Source: Arcuatula senhousia (lineage: Eukaryota; Mollusca; Bivalvia; Mytilida; Mytilidae). Taken from it: a stretch of DNA of 64,000 bases. The stretch spans positions 46,337,750-46,401,749 of the forward strand of contig OZ020305.1 in the NCBI GenBank assembly GCA_963971305.1, read 5' to 3'. The first letter of the stretch is position 1. Each line of letters starts with the position of its first letter. Under the pieces are notes generated by a model. That model was not told where the DNA came from. It searched no databases and worked only from the letters and a program-made list of their open reading frames with translations. Shown here one piece after another: positions 44,479 to 59,600 of this stretch. The position numbers and the translations under genes were made by a program.

Positions 44479-44679
44479 ATGGCCGCTGCTGACACAGCTT
44501 TGTGGCTTCACAATAAATTAGGCTCTACTGATGATTTATGGTCCGGTAAAACGATTTGTTCCCAACTTAATCAAGCAAAGTTACAAAATGTCCAAGGTTG
44601 TTTCCATGCACTCCAGCCTCACGTCAAAGTAAAGCTGATGTTGTCATTTTTGCATCTTCCCAGAAGAAATGTTGAACAG
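44479..44679 (+). CDS. NELFA: NELF-A exon 1
   Basis: Begins with ATG after CTCAAG and ends before GTAAAT, phase 0. Encodes the first 67 residues, the start of the conserved N-terminal domain. Confidence 0.95.
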
Positions 44680-47600
44680 GTAAATGAACATATAAACACC
44701 GAGTGTGAGAATGATATATATACAATTTTATAGGCTGAGGCTACGATTACTCGCTACGAGTTACAATAAGATTTTTTTATTGTTACTCGCGTGAAAAAAA
44801 CTAGAACGACTTTCGGATACGGCACACTAATATTCAGTCCGGAATCTCACAAGTAACAATAAAAAATTAAAATTTGAATTACTCGCCTTATTGTTACTGG
44901 CAAAAGGAAAGAAATGATAATGTCGCAAGAATAAAAGCATTATAAATTGTTAATACAAATACAAATATTTATTAGCACAAACTCATAGATCAGTACATGG
45001 TTAAGGCACAAAGTAATAAATGAAACATACAAATGTAATATAAATTTTTACATTATAAACTATAGTTATAATTATATAGTGATATAATATAGCAAACAAT
45101 ACAGCCAATTGCAATAAGTTTTGTCAGTATGACATATATATATCATTTTCTTAGTTCAAAGCATTCTAAAATAAATGCAGATGTAAGTTTTAAACCAATT
45201 TCAGATTTGGTATTTAATAAGGAGCTCAGCAGAGAATTGTTATTTGTTGAGATATTTAAATTTGGGATATAACTTTTAATTTTATTGAAAAATGTATCTC
45301 TTAAAGGGAAAATTCGCAAAAAAATAATTTTTACATATGTTTTTCATCACATTTTACTAAACATAAATATCCATGTAAAACTGTTCAATCTTCACTAATA
45401 AGCGAGTATGAGAGCGTTTTGTATCGATAAATTAGAACGATGGGTGCGGCCATTTTGTACGGCTAGTAGGCCATATTGTCACGTGACCATCACCTAATAT
45501 CCAATAACCACAAAGTACCAAAACGATAACGACACGCAATGGTCAACTCTATCGTCATTTAAAAATGTCTTGCATGATCATGATGATAGTTTGGTTGTTC
45601 TACTCAGCGTAGTAACGGTTAAGTGTTATTCCGTTTTCCTGACCTTAGGAAAGAGACAGACTTGCATCTTAAATGGGTCCAGTCTTTAGATTTGCCATCC
45701 ACTATCAGCAATGTCAAGTATACTGACAAGTTTGTGTGTGAAGACCATTTTGAAGCAACATCTTTAGAGGGTGACTTAAAAGTAAGCAGTGTTCTTTTGT
45801 CCATGAAAAATGTTTATATCTATCTATATTTGTCAATAATAATTTCATTATTTTTATAGTCAAACGTTTCTTACATGTTACATTATTACCTAGAATGTCC
45901 GGGCTAGTATGTAACGGTAGGAATCTTTGCTATAAAAATCCACAAATCCACAAGACAAAAATATCAGTTTTGTTTTTAAAAAAAGAATTATAACGGGTGT
46001 GCGTAAAATTAAGAATATAACCGAAAGCTGAATAAAACTTATCTTTTTGTTTTGTATAAGCGTTTAAACACTTCAGTTATAACTGTGCATTTATTCAGAA
46101 TATTTGTTTAATAACTAGTAAATATACATTTTAAAACAGACAACAATTTTTTCTTCATTTTTTTATCCATTCCCTATGCATTCCTTAAAAATGCGCAAAT
46201 GTATTTTTTATTATCTTTAAAGGATTTCTTAAGCGTTCATTATATAGAAGATAATATTATTTTTACCTATATGATGATAGTAATTCACAGTCGGGGGCAA
46301 CGTATTTAAACTTGTGACACTCCCAGGTATTACTTACTTCACGGGGATGGTAATTAACAGGTGGTTGTGTAATGGTTTATGACAGAAAAAGAGATCATTT
46401 GTTTCTGTTAATTATTTATAACAAAGTACAACGGAAGACCTACAATTTATCACTCGTGTCTTTGATTTTTCGACATCTTTATCTGTGTAAAAATAGTGAA
46501 ATTGTTCTTCTTCAGGTGATTTTTTTTACATTTCTCTTGTATTTCTCTGCATAAGAAGCCCAAACAATAATATATCCAAAAGACATAATGCCCGATCTTC
46601 AAACATTAGGACGTACGGACGGACGTACAGAACCAGACACTATATGTCCTCCTACTCCTTCTTTCGTAGATGGGGCATAAGATAGACAACCACACTGAAA
46701 TCAATGTAAAAAAAATCTACATGTCAAACTCTAAACTTCGTCTGACGCCCGTTTCTAATATTTAAAATGTCAGATCGGTTCCAAAGTAAACTGAGAATGC
46801 GAAGTGTACAGTAAAAATAAAGGTGCCAATACAAAATTAATAATTTAGATCTTGCGTTTCGTATGAAAGTTAGAATATTTGAATTTTTTTTTGGGAGGGG
46901 GGCTTTAGATATATATATTTCACTTCGTCCTGCCTTTTTATTTTCTAGAACGCTGGAGCCTGGATATTTTTCTAACTATAAAATTTTCAGCCAAAAACAA
47001 CATCCTACCATGCCTTTTTATTTAATTTTGACATCCTGCCTTTTTATTTTTTATTTCACAATAGCCCTCCCATGAAAATCCAATGGTCGCCCCCTTATAA
47101 TTAGCAACAACAACAACAAAAACCACACAAATAAAAGATGAAATGAGTTTATATGAGGTTATGCCAATACATTTTATAAGTTATGAATGGAAAACAAATT
47201 TTAACTTAGCTTAGTGTCACCACTATAAAAAAAGTCATTGAAGGAAAATCTATTCAGAGTCTGTCACTAATACACTCTCTAAATCCTTCGTACGTATTGT
47301 CCATCTGCAGAAGGACATTCTTTTCTGATGACAGACACAACACAAGCTGGCAGCAAAACACGATGTTTTCTTCCTAAAGGTAGACATATTCTGACAGACC
47401 CAACATACAAACTGTCTGTATGCCATAAGCAATTAAGATTGTAAAATCAAATAAATGAATGATAATGTATTTAAAAAGTGGAATCTAAAGTTACCTTGCC
47501 TTTACATTATTACTTCCTTGTTTTGTACTGTTAACTTTTTTGTTGGCTAAGAATATATATAACTTTTGTTTGATTGTCAAGAAAAACTCAATGTTTTCAA

Positions 47601-50600
47601 TCAGTGAAATCTTCGGCAATACCTTATCACTCTGAAAAAAAAGTAAACGTCTATTCATATACCTATTTAATAGGACGTCTGGTGCTCTCCCCCGGTGGTT
47701 TGTACCACAAGAAACTAATATAACTAGTTTTCAGCACAACCGCTATCTTGAAGTCGTGGTTGCACCAGGGTCGAAGATATCGGCGAATAATGTAAACTTG
47801 TGGCAGCATAGGCATTCTGCGAGCAAGGGAATTGGCTCATAGCGATCGGAACATGTGCACCATTGAGTGTAAAATTTGGTTGCTTTGAAATTCAGTCTAG
47901 CGATTTATCTCCAACTCTTCTATCTACCGGATTTCTTCCTCCGTATATTCTGGTTCAAGTTGATGCCCCTCCTGACCCAATTCGACCAAATCTGCAGAAC
48001 TAAAGCTGCTAGCAGACACGTCAAATATTACAAATATTTTGAAGGGACATTGGTGCTGAAGGTATATTATATAGCAATTATTTTTCTCATTCTCTCGAAA
48101 TTACGATTAATCTTATACAAAACCAAAAACCTTATTAAACCCCGTTTAACAATCAGGAGACGAAAGAGCTGAAGATCACCGTCTCTTCTTTGATCTTTAT
48201 GAGGTGACTATTAGACATGCTTTATAATTGATTTGAATTAATCCGTTAAAAACTGATAGCCTTTCAAGGATCAGTTAATCAGTTTAATAGCTGTCTAATG
48301 AGATTAAAAGGCCGGGGAAAAGGTTCACGTCGAATATACAAAATTCTTACCTGGGGCAAATTACGTAATCACCAATTTGCAATTAACACCTGGGATGTCT
48401 GGCCAGGTGACACCTTGTTGTTTTAAAAAAGCGTGATTATCATATGAAAGGGAAAATTTTCAAATCATTTTAACGATGTTAATTAAAATAGAGTAATTTA
48501 TGGAAAAGATTAGAATTATGTAGCAGAATTTTAATTATTATCATGATTTAATTATTTAATATTGATGTTTAAAAAAATCATTAATTAAACATTTTGTAAG
48601 CAAATAATGATAAAAATACTTTGTATTTGAAAGAAATCTTCATAATAATTATGTTATTGCGTATCGGTTTATCGTTATTAAATATTTTCTTTTGTTTACC
48701 AATTAGACCACGCGTCACCACTGTGTTTTATTAAATATAATATCGATATCGATTATATAGCGTTAATCGGATAAAGATGTAATACACAGATATCCGGTCA
48801 TATCCCATAATGCACTCGAAACCATCTCACTGACGTCACTGAGTTACTTTTGAAATCAGAAAATGCCAAATATCTCTGTTATAAATAAGAATTTTTTGAA
48901 AAAAAATTGGATATATATTTTTGATGACATATTCTATCATTTAAGACCATAAGTCAAAATTCGTGAATTTTCCCTTTAACTGTTTGTAGTGTTTGCAATG
49001 CAAAAGGAAGTGTTCTTCATTTTCAACTTCTTCTGCATTGCAAAATGTACATTTTCTTTCTATTATTTTTAGTTTTAGGTATCTTCCCTTCTCAATCATT
49101 AAGTTATGAGCGCTGACACGTATTTTGGAAAGAGCAGCCCTATCCTTAACTTTTTTTAAGATATCTAAATAATGGGGTCTGCATCCTTTTTTAAAGATTT
49201 TTCTAAATAACTCTAATTTTGAAGATGTGTTGATAATTGAGTTTTGATTTTGAAGATTTTGATCATTTAACCTAATTTTTATTTGATTTAAGTAAAGTTT
49301 AAGTGAGTTTATATCATTGTTAATAAAGGAAAATCCTAAATTATTTAGTACTGATTTCAGTTTGATAAACCAGTTGTTTGAATTGACTGAATTTTCAAAA
49401 ACATTTTTTACTAGAGAGTGGTGTGAGTCTAAGATATGTACTAAATATTTGATACTAGAGTACAAAATTTTATTTTTTATGGGAAGTCGACCTAATTCAG
49501 CTCGACAAGCATCATTGGTAGCTTTGCAATGTACACCTAAAATTTCTTTTATAAATTTAATATGAATTTTTTGTACATTTTATGAACAGACAATATACAA
49601 AGATATTGCTATTAAAAAGCCGCATTTTATCAACAATGTATTATTTTCCTTGTGCATTTCAAGTGTTTCCGTAGGTTATGATAAGAATTATATACTATTG
49701 CAGGCTCTGGCTCAAGAGTTAATATTCAGTGACCACTTTTCAGAAAAGAACAATAAACTGATCATAATGTCCGAAGAAATGGACCACGACTTAAAATGTG
49801 GAGAGAAATTCAAATCTTTCGTGGAATTTACACAAAAACTGGAACTATTTTAAAATTGCAAAGGACAAAAAAGAAATAGAAAACAAATATCTTATATACA
49901 GCAGCTTGAAATACACTTGTATCCATGGAGGAAGGAACATGAATTAAATAGAAACGAAATTATCAATAATGTACAAAAATGTCAGTCTATTATTCGTTTT
50001 GGTTTCTGAAATGTCTAAACATTATTGGGGGTCCTGATCGTGAATCACGAAGAAAAAAAATGCAAATAATGAAACATGGAAATATGGCTAAAGTTTTGAT
50101 CGTGGATATAAGTTTGACTGTGTATCACTGTAGAGTATGCCCAAAATGAACAATAAGGCGAGTAATCCTTATTTTATTTTTTATTGTTACTCATGAGATT
50201 CCGAACTTAAAACATGTTAAAAGGTGCCGTATCCAGAAACCATTCCCGTATTAGTCAAGCGAGTAACAATAGAAAAATCTTATTGTTACTCGTAGCGAGT
50301 AATCATATCCAGTCCAAATTTTATATGTTTGTATGTGCACAAACTAAGCTGTTCTCGAGATGTTATCATATATACATGATTAACTGTTGCCATAACTTGT
50401 GAATAGTATATTGGGGGTGGGGGGGGGGGTATACTAGTCGCAGAGTAGAAATCGTGTAGCCAGCAAGCAATTCTTGCCACCCAATTTGCAATGGTCTATT
50501 GTGAAATTATTTGGACAGTAAGATCAGAAATCGAACCTCATCTTGGGAGATGAAAACATGGCATAATTAAGTGAGATAAAAGTGACAAGAACAAATCTGT

Positions 50601-53600
50601 GACCAGTATAGAAGTTGTTGAACTACTAAATTCACAAAAGGCAGTTTTCTTCTCAATTTCCCAAATGGTGATCCTAAATTGATGTTGGACAAGTATTAAA
50701 TACATCGTAATTTCAATTTGGGTGTTTTATAATCGTGACGATAGGGGAGTAGACTGCAGCGGGAATTAAAAGACTGGCAATGTGCCATGGCTGGTCCAGC
50801 CAATGAAACACCTTTACCAGTGTTAGCTGCTTCAGAGGACCTGGTAGGAGCACCATCATTTTTGCTTGAACATCGCCAGTCTTGTACCTCAAGGAGGTAC
50901 TGGTCAGAATTCTACAAAAAAAAGTGGCATTCTATATGCTATAAATCATCAACTTGTACCCTACATGTATTTACACCAACTGTCTTTCCCATAGTCTTTG
51001 ATTGCATGTGTAAAAAAAAATGTATGTATTGGGGTCATTATTTCCATAAATGCATTTTATTAACAAAAATATTAAAATTTCTTAATTCATTGCAGGAGCA
51101 ACAGTTCACATTTGTAGGTTGATATAACCAGTTCATTATTTTTTAATTCTACAAATTTTTGTTATGTAACAGTATGTTCTATTATCATGATATTGTTTCT
51201 TGAGTTTGTTTCTGTTTTTTTAGCTATATGCATTTTTTGGAGTTATATGTTTATGATTATGATTATGTTACATTCAAAATTATAATGAATCCCTGCCCAC
51301 ATGTCAAGTAATTTTTTGTGTATTTAATTATCTGTATAGGTTCAATTTACATGCATTTCGTAGAAAAAAGTTCTTGAATTCTTTGAGCATGTTAAGTTCA
51401 TCAAAATATTTTATTTATGTAAGAAGTTTATACATATGGTTTGGACCAACAGGTCCAATGTTCATGATACTTAGTGGTTTTCACTTTGAAAGGTGTTTTT
51501 ATACATGTACACATCTTTTATTTTATTCCACATCTCAATAACGTATATGTACAACCACAAAGAAATTGAACAAATGTCTCTCCTTACATTAACAAATTTC
51601 CTACATGTACATGTAGCATCTGAAACATGTAATTTTGTAGAGATGAATATGATATTGAGATGTGAAATAAGTATACATGATGAAGCAACCAAAATAGAAA
51701 TAGAACCAACAGCTTTTGACAAAATCCAGCATAAAAGCAAAAGAGTGCCATTAAGAATTGAAGTCTGAAGTAAGTAAGTCAATGTAGAATTAAGGTATGG
51801 TAGGCTTCAATGGCAGGTGTAATAAAAAATGTATTTTGTAGGACAAGGGTTTGGTAATATTTGGTAATAGACAAAGTTTACAGAATATCTTATATAATTC
51901 TTATTAATACATATATATGCTATTGATAAGCTAGATATATTTTTTTGTTCGGGAAGGGTGTCTCTTTTCTACCACGAATGTAATTACCTAATTAATTTAT
52001 AATGAAAAGGTTTTTAACAGTCTACGAAATAAGCACTTGGCCATTTACCCCTGGCCAGTAAAAAGCCTTTCAGGAAAATGGGAGATTGGAAAAAAGTAGG
52101 GAGTTTCACATGAATAATATTGGAGAGGGACTCTCATGAGCTTGTAGCTTGTTTCCCAAAGCATTATAAATAAATAAGCTAAACTTAACTTTATATATGT
52201 ATGTGTACTAAATGTACATGAAGTTGCATGTATATTTAAACATGTAATGTGGATACTTTATAACCCATTGTGGTTTCATTATTATTCGTATTCTTTATAA
52301 CCTATTTGTGGTTTTCATGGGTGACCTTCATCCATGAAACTTGATACCCCACAAAAAGTGAATTTAACATTAGTGTGTATGCTGCAGACTTCAAAACCAT
52401 GAATGTAAGAATCTGCGAACTGATAAAAGTTGTTACAAGGTACCTATGAAATTAAATTTATCCACAGTAATTTTGAGTTGCAATATACATGTACATGTAG
52501 GGAAAATCCATATTTTCACCATAAATGTTGGTGAAGACTTTCAAGTATTTAAATATATGTATCTATGGTTTTTTCCAAAGACTTAACATGTTAAACCTTC
52601 TTTTCTTTCAGTGGAAATCAGACTTGGAGGAAATTCTCCTGATGGCAACACACGATACTGACCAATGGGTTTCCATGATCGGGGAGATTCTCAAAACATA
52701 TCCATCAATGGGAACTCTAAATCTAGAGTTAGAAGACAGTGCTATTTTCTCAGATATGACATCAGATTTAAATAAAGCTGGTAAATTGAATGGGATTTGA
52801 GAACAATGCATAATACTAGATAGAAAACAAGTATATTTTCACTATTGAGATAATTGACAATAATTGTCTTGATCCTTTTATATGGTACATTTCATTGTGA
52901 ACATGATCTGTTCATAGTCATATACATGTATGTCTTGCTTAGACAGAAAAAAAAAGCATAACAAACATGTGTGTTTTATAATTACACTACCCTACCTAAA
53001 TTTTCATGCCTACCCTAACATTTGCCTGCCCTTTTTGCTTAAGCACTCTTAAACTTGGATTTCACTCTCCATTTATTCAAGATAAAAAAAAAATCTTATA
53101 ATTTTCCTACCTGTTTTTTTACAGATATGTAATAGAAACACGCATATTTTTTGTTTGGCCTTATCTACAAGTGACTTCTATACTCGTTTAGTAGAATTGA
53201 TATTTCATCTACTGTTTTGAGCTTTCTTAAATGACAAAATCATTGTAAAGAATTTTTCTGTTATATATTTTGTCATGCTTGCGAGAATTCTACTATATTT
53301 TGTGATGTACATGTATGTAAATGATGTACTAGCGGTCTCATAAAAATCACAAATTATATAATTCATATTTAGTATCAGCAAAGTTAAGGATTTATCAGGT
53401 ATGCCTATATAATTTGATTTTTTTCCTGTTTTTCTCTTTTAGTTAAAAAAGCTGCCAATGCACGAATGTTGCCATTAGAATGTCAGTTTCTGAACAAAAC
53501 AGCCCTAGTAGCTGCCACAGGACAACAACCACAGCCTATAAAACATTTTGCATTGAAAAGGAAGCCCAAATCTGCTATCCTTAGAGCAGAATTGTTACAA

Positions 53601-56600
53601 AAATGTAAGTTTAAAGAGAAGTAACTTGCAAAAACAAAATTTTTACATAGTCAGCCTCTCACTCCTACAATCCTCAATAACGTTTCCCTAAAATTTATGC
53701 ATAATGTCTGTACCATGAATACTGATTGAACAACTTTTGTTGGAATTATCCCCCTTTGACCATAAAATTCATGTTCATGTTAGATTTCAAACTCGAGTTC
53801 AATTTATAATATTCAGAATTATTTTCTTTTTTTGAGATGATGGATACTCGTGTAACTTTGTTTTGTCTAAATCTAAATTCAGCAACAGAAGTGGCAAGCA
53901 ATAAAAAGAATAATCCAAGCAGCAGTCTGCCGTTGAAAGTCAGAAGTTTTGCAAAGAAAATGGATGACACGAGTAAGTATTTTTTATCTTTTATCAATAC
54001 ATGTATGTTGCATTTAGGAACTCCGAAGCTACAGTCAACTCCGTCCATTAACCAGCACCCCTCCCCAAATTTCAGTTTTTAAGTTTCAAACAGTGCTTGA
54101 TAATGAAGCTAATATAAAAGGAAATTTCATTGTAGGTAAAGTATAGATACTTAGGGTGCCTTTCTACAACAAATCTACAAAATTTGATCCCCAACACAAG
54201 ATATTTGGACCAATTCTTTGACTTAATTTATAACCACAAATAATAAATTAACAATTTTGCATCTATTCTTAATCCATGTAAAGATTTTTGCTAAGTATTC
54301 TGTTTTCTTGAGTACTTTTTTTCATAAACGAGGATTAGTTATACAGTATAACTTGACTTCTGCATCATTGATATCAACAGTATGTCACAATACTCTCTAA
54401 GAATATTGCACACACAAACACTACTGTTGTTTAAACAAATTAATTTTGTAGCTCCATTGAAGGGATTGCCAAATCGAACTTTGACCTCTAGTGGGTTTAG
54501 GTCACCTGGAACTAGTGGTCCTAATAGGGTCAATTCTACACCAACTACACCTGCAATGTCAAGGCCATCATCTGTTCGCAAAGATGTTGGAATTAAGGTA
54601 ATAAACTTTAAAAGATACAAAACATTGTACGACCTGTTTTAATCTGCAATATCAAAACATGATTAATATTTTTATCACCTACTTAGAGAAATATCATGTT
54701 CAGGTTTGTTTGTTTACCGTGGCAGATCCAGAAATTTTCGAACGGGAGGGTGCAGCATTAAAAAAAATCTTGAACCTAATGTTGCATAAAGAAACTAACA
54801 AAATTTTCCTGTTAAATGGGAGGGGGCATCCTCAGTATGCCTGTCCTAAATCCGCCTTTTGTCAACCCTTGTTCCTCCCTCCCAAATGAGGTTTATCTTC
54901 AAATTTAAGTTACTTTACCATAAAGGAAGTATGATACAGCTGTAAAACTTGATACACATATTCACCAGGGTATGAAAAACAAAAGTCATGTAACAATTGT
55001 GCGTCACATTACCTTCCGTGTTAGTGATAGTGGATAAAGAATCATGCCTTTTGGAGGTATTATGGACCAAAATGGAATATTTGCATGTTGTCATTGCATT
55101 TTGATAGCTTGAAACCATTTTGTCTGAAAAAAAAATAAGAAGAGATGAATTCCTTTCTTTATACATTATTTATTTAACTTTAAAAACTACTGGTACATAC
55201 ATGTACTCTTATTTCATTCAATGAGTTGAAGCCATAAACATTTTGATTTTATCAGAATATGTAACCTGTTTGCCTTTTGTCAAATTTTGTTAAAAGATTT
55301 ATGGAAGTCTTATTTCCATGAAAATATTTTTGTACAGAGCTTGCTTAGTTCAGAGAATATTTCATCATCCAGAGCAACAAATGTGAAAAATATCTGCTCA
55401 ACCGTCATTATAAGTGGAATATTTCTATATACTACATTAAAATACTATGAAATATCTGATAGAAGTCAATGAAATCAGGTACATGTAATCAATAATGAAA
55501 ATCTGTCGTAATGACAAATAAGTGATTATGTTAAACAGGTAATTTTTCTGCCTTATAGAAAAAAAATATTTAACTGTAAAACAATTAAAAAAAAGATAAT
55601 TTTACAATTTTTAAATAAATTGTCATATAAAAAACATCTGACAACTTTAAACAGTTAATGTCTACAAAAAAAACCCCAAACATTTGTGCAGTATTTAGGA
55701 TGATTTTTAAGCATTTTTTATTTATGTTTCCATTTTCATTTCAGCTTTATTATAACCCCCCTACACCTCCCACCCTACTTCTGCTAACAAAGTTTTGGGG
55801 GATAAACAGGAGTCACCCTGTCTGTCCACATATCTCATAAGCATATTTCCTCCAAAACTGCTTGATGTTTTTGATAAAACTGTACATGGAGGAACATCAT
55901 ATGTCATTACTTCCAGATATCATACAGGGGAGTTAATTGGACTTTGATTTTTTCCAGAATACAATATGAAGCATGGGTATCCCTTTAAGTGCTCGCTCAC
56001 ATTATTCTGTGCTACACGTGTTAATAAATTAAATGAAGGGGGGGCAGTTTGAGGTGATTTTACTTGTAGGGTGCAATAGCATGACTGGACATTAAATTTA
56101 TCTTTCATTTATAATTTATTATTCTTGCAGCTTTTAGATATGGAAGAACTACCACTTGGTGCTAAAGAAGCAAAAAGAAGAAGAAAAATTGCAGGTAAAG
56201 ATTTAACACAGAAATTAAGTACAATAGTAAAATACGGTATTAATAATTTTATGTTTGAAAATTTAGAAAATGAGTGAAACATCCTATCCTTTATGTGAAT
56301 ACTTATTTTGTGTAAAGATGAATTCATTGGAATTAGAAGGTGAAGCCATGTGGTTGTTACTTTTCTCTGTTTGGAGATGAAATACCATCCATGTTTACAA
56401 TATGGCAGAGCAGAAATGTTGACATGTTTTAAAGCAAAATGAATTATACACTTAGCTATCTTAACTTTAGTGGCCAAATTTAGCATTTCTCATATCTTGT
56501 CCTTTGTTCATCTTTATGTTAAAAATAGGAATAACTTTCAAAAATGTAATTAATAATTGAAATAAAACTGCTTTTCAAATTTATTTTACACGGTAATTTA

Positions 56601-59600
56601 TTTTGACCAGAAATGGAAGCTGCAGAACAGGCAAAGAAAGAAAAGGAAGCAGCAGCTGCGGCGGCCGAAGCAGCTGGTACAACATCTATATCCTACACAC
56701 CTGACTATGCCGCTGGCTTAGTGTCACCAGCTCCATCTGTAAGTTTTACAGATCAACAAAAGATTTTAAGAGGCTGTCCAAGCAAAACCCAGGCAGTAGC
56801 TGGCACATGACAAATTTTGTTTTTCAAAAATTTTCATTGATTTCGCATCAGGTTAACATCCATTCTCGAAAACAAATGCAGCTTTTGGGTTAATTGAAGT
56901 GATAACCTAGATATAATTTATATAGAATGCATTGAAAATATGCAGAAAAAGGGAGATAACTCTTGCATTTTTTCAAAATTTGGTTGCTTTGTTCATGAAC
57001 TTAAAGGCTGAATCACAAGTCATCCATGTTGCGTTCAAATCAATGCTGGGATTTTTGTTTTACATATGAGTCCAACAATACATTAAATCAATAAATTTGC
57101 TGGGATAAAATTTTTCATGTGCCAGATTCTGTAGGCTTTTGCCTGATTTCTACATGGACAGTCTCTTAATAATGGACATTCTTCACATCCTTAGAACTAA
57201 AGTCAGGTTTGGAACTTATTTAGATTTAATGATGAAATACTGCAAAATATTTTGTAGGCTTAATCATATTTGGATTACCAAATTTATTTCATAGACCATA
57301 AAGTGTCCACTGTATTGATAAATCATAAATCTCTCATTTTAATTTACTGGTTTTAACATGTTTAAGGCCAAAATGAAATAAAAACTTGCATATTTTATTT
57401 GTCTTGCTTTGTCTTTAGTATTTATAAAGTCATTGATGTGAATAGACAGTTTTAATGCAAGAACTGACAGTCAATATATTTACTTTTGTACTGTAAATTT
57501 TCAGAAATTACCATCAATACAGACAGTTGTTACTGGTACAACTCCTTCACTTGGTCCATCTGTATCCTACATCCCACAGACCAGAGCTAATACACAATTG
57601 ATAGGTACGTACAAACATTTATGCTTGAGCCATGCTATGTGATCTTTATTTAGTGATAGTTATAGAGGGGATTACACTTTGGAGGAGCATTCAACCAGCA
57701 GAGCAAACAATATGGCTGATCTTTTTAAATAATTTACAAATTTAACAATGTAAGAATGGTACTTAAATGTCTGTTACATAAATATTGTTATACCATAATT
57801 TCATTTTAGCACCACCTGCATTGACTTCAGCAACAAGAACACAAGTAGCTAGAGATAATCTCCAACAGCAATTAGAACAACAACTGGGCCAATCGCAGAT
57901 CAGGACACAATCTTCACTGCCTGTCCAATCACAGAACCCGATACAGCCTACACCTGTAGCATTACCAGGACAACCACCAACACAACCGTTACAGCAACAA
58001 AATGTGCAACAGCCACAAGTTCAAAATGTGCAACAAAATGCACCCAAAAAGGGCTTATCTTTAACAGTATGTAAATTAGATGAACAATAGTAAACAACTA
58101 TGTCACATGTATTTGGCTACTAATATTCAACAACACCCTCAGAATATATATATAGTTGTCAAACTTGTCCAATCATCTAATGAGTAAAGACTGGATGTTT
58201 TCAACTTTTGCCTTATTGAACCATTTGTGATAAACATTGATTTTTTTTTTTTTTTGGAGGGGGAATTCAAAATATGAATTAGACCAATTATATTACTGCA
58301 TACCAAACAATTTGTCAGATATTTAAGAAAAAGAATAGAAATCTAAACTGTCAGATGGCTATTGTTCTTCAGTAACAAAGAAAAAAACATTAAATCCTTA
58401 AAAAAACAGGAAAAATGAAAGAATGATTATATTGAATTGTATCTTTTCAGAGAGAACAAATGTTAGAAGCCCAGGAAATGTTTAGAACATCAAATATAGT
58501 AACAAGACCAGAAAAGGCATTAATACTGGGCTTTATGGCTGGATCTAGAGGTATGTTAAAAAGTAGAAAAACAAAAATATGTCCTTAAAGATATACATGT
58601 AAAAATCAGCATATGCATAATAAAAAGCTTCGCCGAGTGCAGCATGATACAACCGCAACATGTTGAACCCTGTACGTTTTAGGCCCAATATGGATAGTCT
58701 ATTGCTCTGGACACATGCAGCCCATGGTGGACTGACAAAGGTTTTTGACACATGCTTTTCTGATGGACTTTCGACCCAGGGGGTAATAATATAAATTTTT
58801 GATTTTGTATTCTACTCTTGAAAAGAATAATGTTTGGGGAAAAAATTAAAAATTGAACCAGAAATTTTTTTAAATTATGATTACAGCCCCTTAGGTAATG
58901 AGCGAAAAAAAAAGGTGGGGGTCGCAAAAATTTATTCTTAAATTTAGAATCGGCAAAGATGAACGTGTAAAAAAAATTTTTAATCGATTTTGGCCCCTTT
59001 TGTTCCCTAATATCATAACAGTAAAAAAAGGGGAGACAAAAATTTATCTGCTACTAGACAAGAATAAACTTGCAAAAAAATTGTCAAAATCAGACAAAAA
59101 TTAAAAAAGTTTGGATTTCGGCCCCTTTTGGCCCCTTATTACATAAAAGGTGAAAAAGGGGTGGGGTCGCAAAAATAAATTCTCAAATTTGGATTCGCTA
59201 CTTGACAAAAATAAACTTGCAAAAAAATTTTCAAAAACAAACCAGAAATAAAAAAGTTTTGATTACGTCCCCTTTTTGCCCCTAATTACAAAACAAGTGA
59301 AAAAAGGGATGGTCGCAAAAATTAATTCTCAAATTTGGATTCGCTACCTGACAAGAATAAACTTGCAAAAAAAATTCAAAATCGGACCACAAATAAAAAA
59401 GTTTCGAATTTGGCCCCTTATTACGTAATAGGGGAAAATGGGGGGGTTGCAAAAATTAATTCTTAATTTTGTATCCGCTATTTGACAAGAACAAACATGC
59501 AAAAAAAATTTTCAAAATCAGACCACAAATAAAAAAGTTTTTATTTTGGCTCCTAATTACACAACAGGGAAAAGGGGGCGCAAAAATTCATCAGGTTCAT

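Larger units (their letters stand above)
45305..48975. mobile_element. TTAA-target DNA element (Kolobok-like) inside a LINE fragment
   Basis: Inverted ends AGGGAAAATTC are flanked by TTAA at 45301-45304 and 48976-48979. Deleting the element with one TTAA joins the two LINE pieces in frame (..CKHYKQL-RDTFFNK..), which confirms the borders. A TTAA duplication with AGGG ends and a THAP-domain exon at 45623-45781 fits the Kolobok superfamily, whose transposases carry THAP domains. No intact transposase remains. The interior also holds a P2X7-like remnant and a dispersed repeat. Confidence 0.8.
44745..50304. mobile_element. Inverted-repeat element in NELF-A intron 1, host of nested insertions
   Basis: Arms of about 150 bp are inverted copies: 44745-44894 against 50150-50304. 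Both start GATTACTCGCTACGAG and repeat TATTGTTACTCGC, with a shared GGATACGGCAC and CGGAATCTCA. Target duplication is not evident. Inside are an old LINE fragment and, within that, a 3.7-kb TTAA element. Without those the element would be about 1.2 kb and non-autonomous. Confidence 0.75.

Noticed and set aside
50787..51122. Frame starting MAGPANETPLPVLAASEDLV, considered as an alternative NELF-A exon or a separate gene
   Set aside because: No known family, no clean splice border, and the exon 1 to exon 2 junction of NELF-A is complete without it.
51493..51768. Plus-strand frame in NELF-A intron 1
   Set aside because: Not recognised, a frame of similar length exists on the opposite strand, and no splice context supports it.
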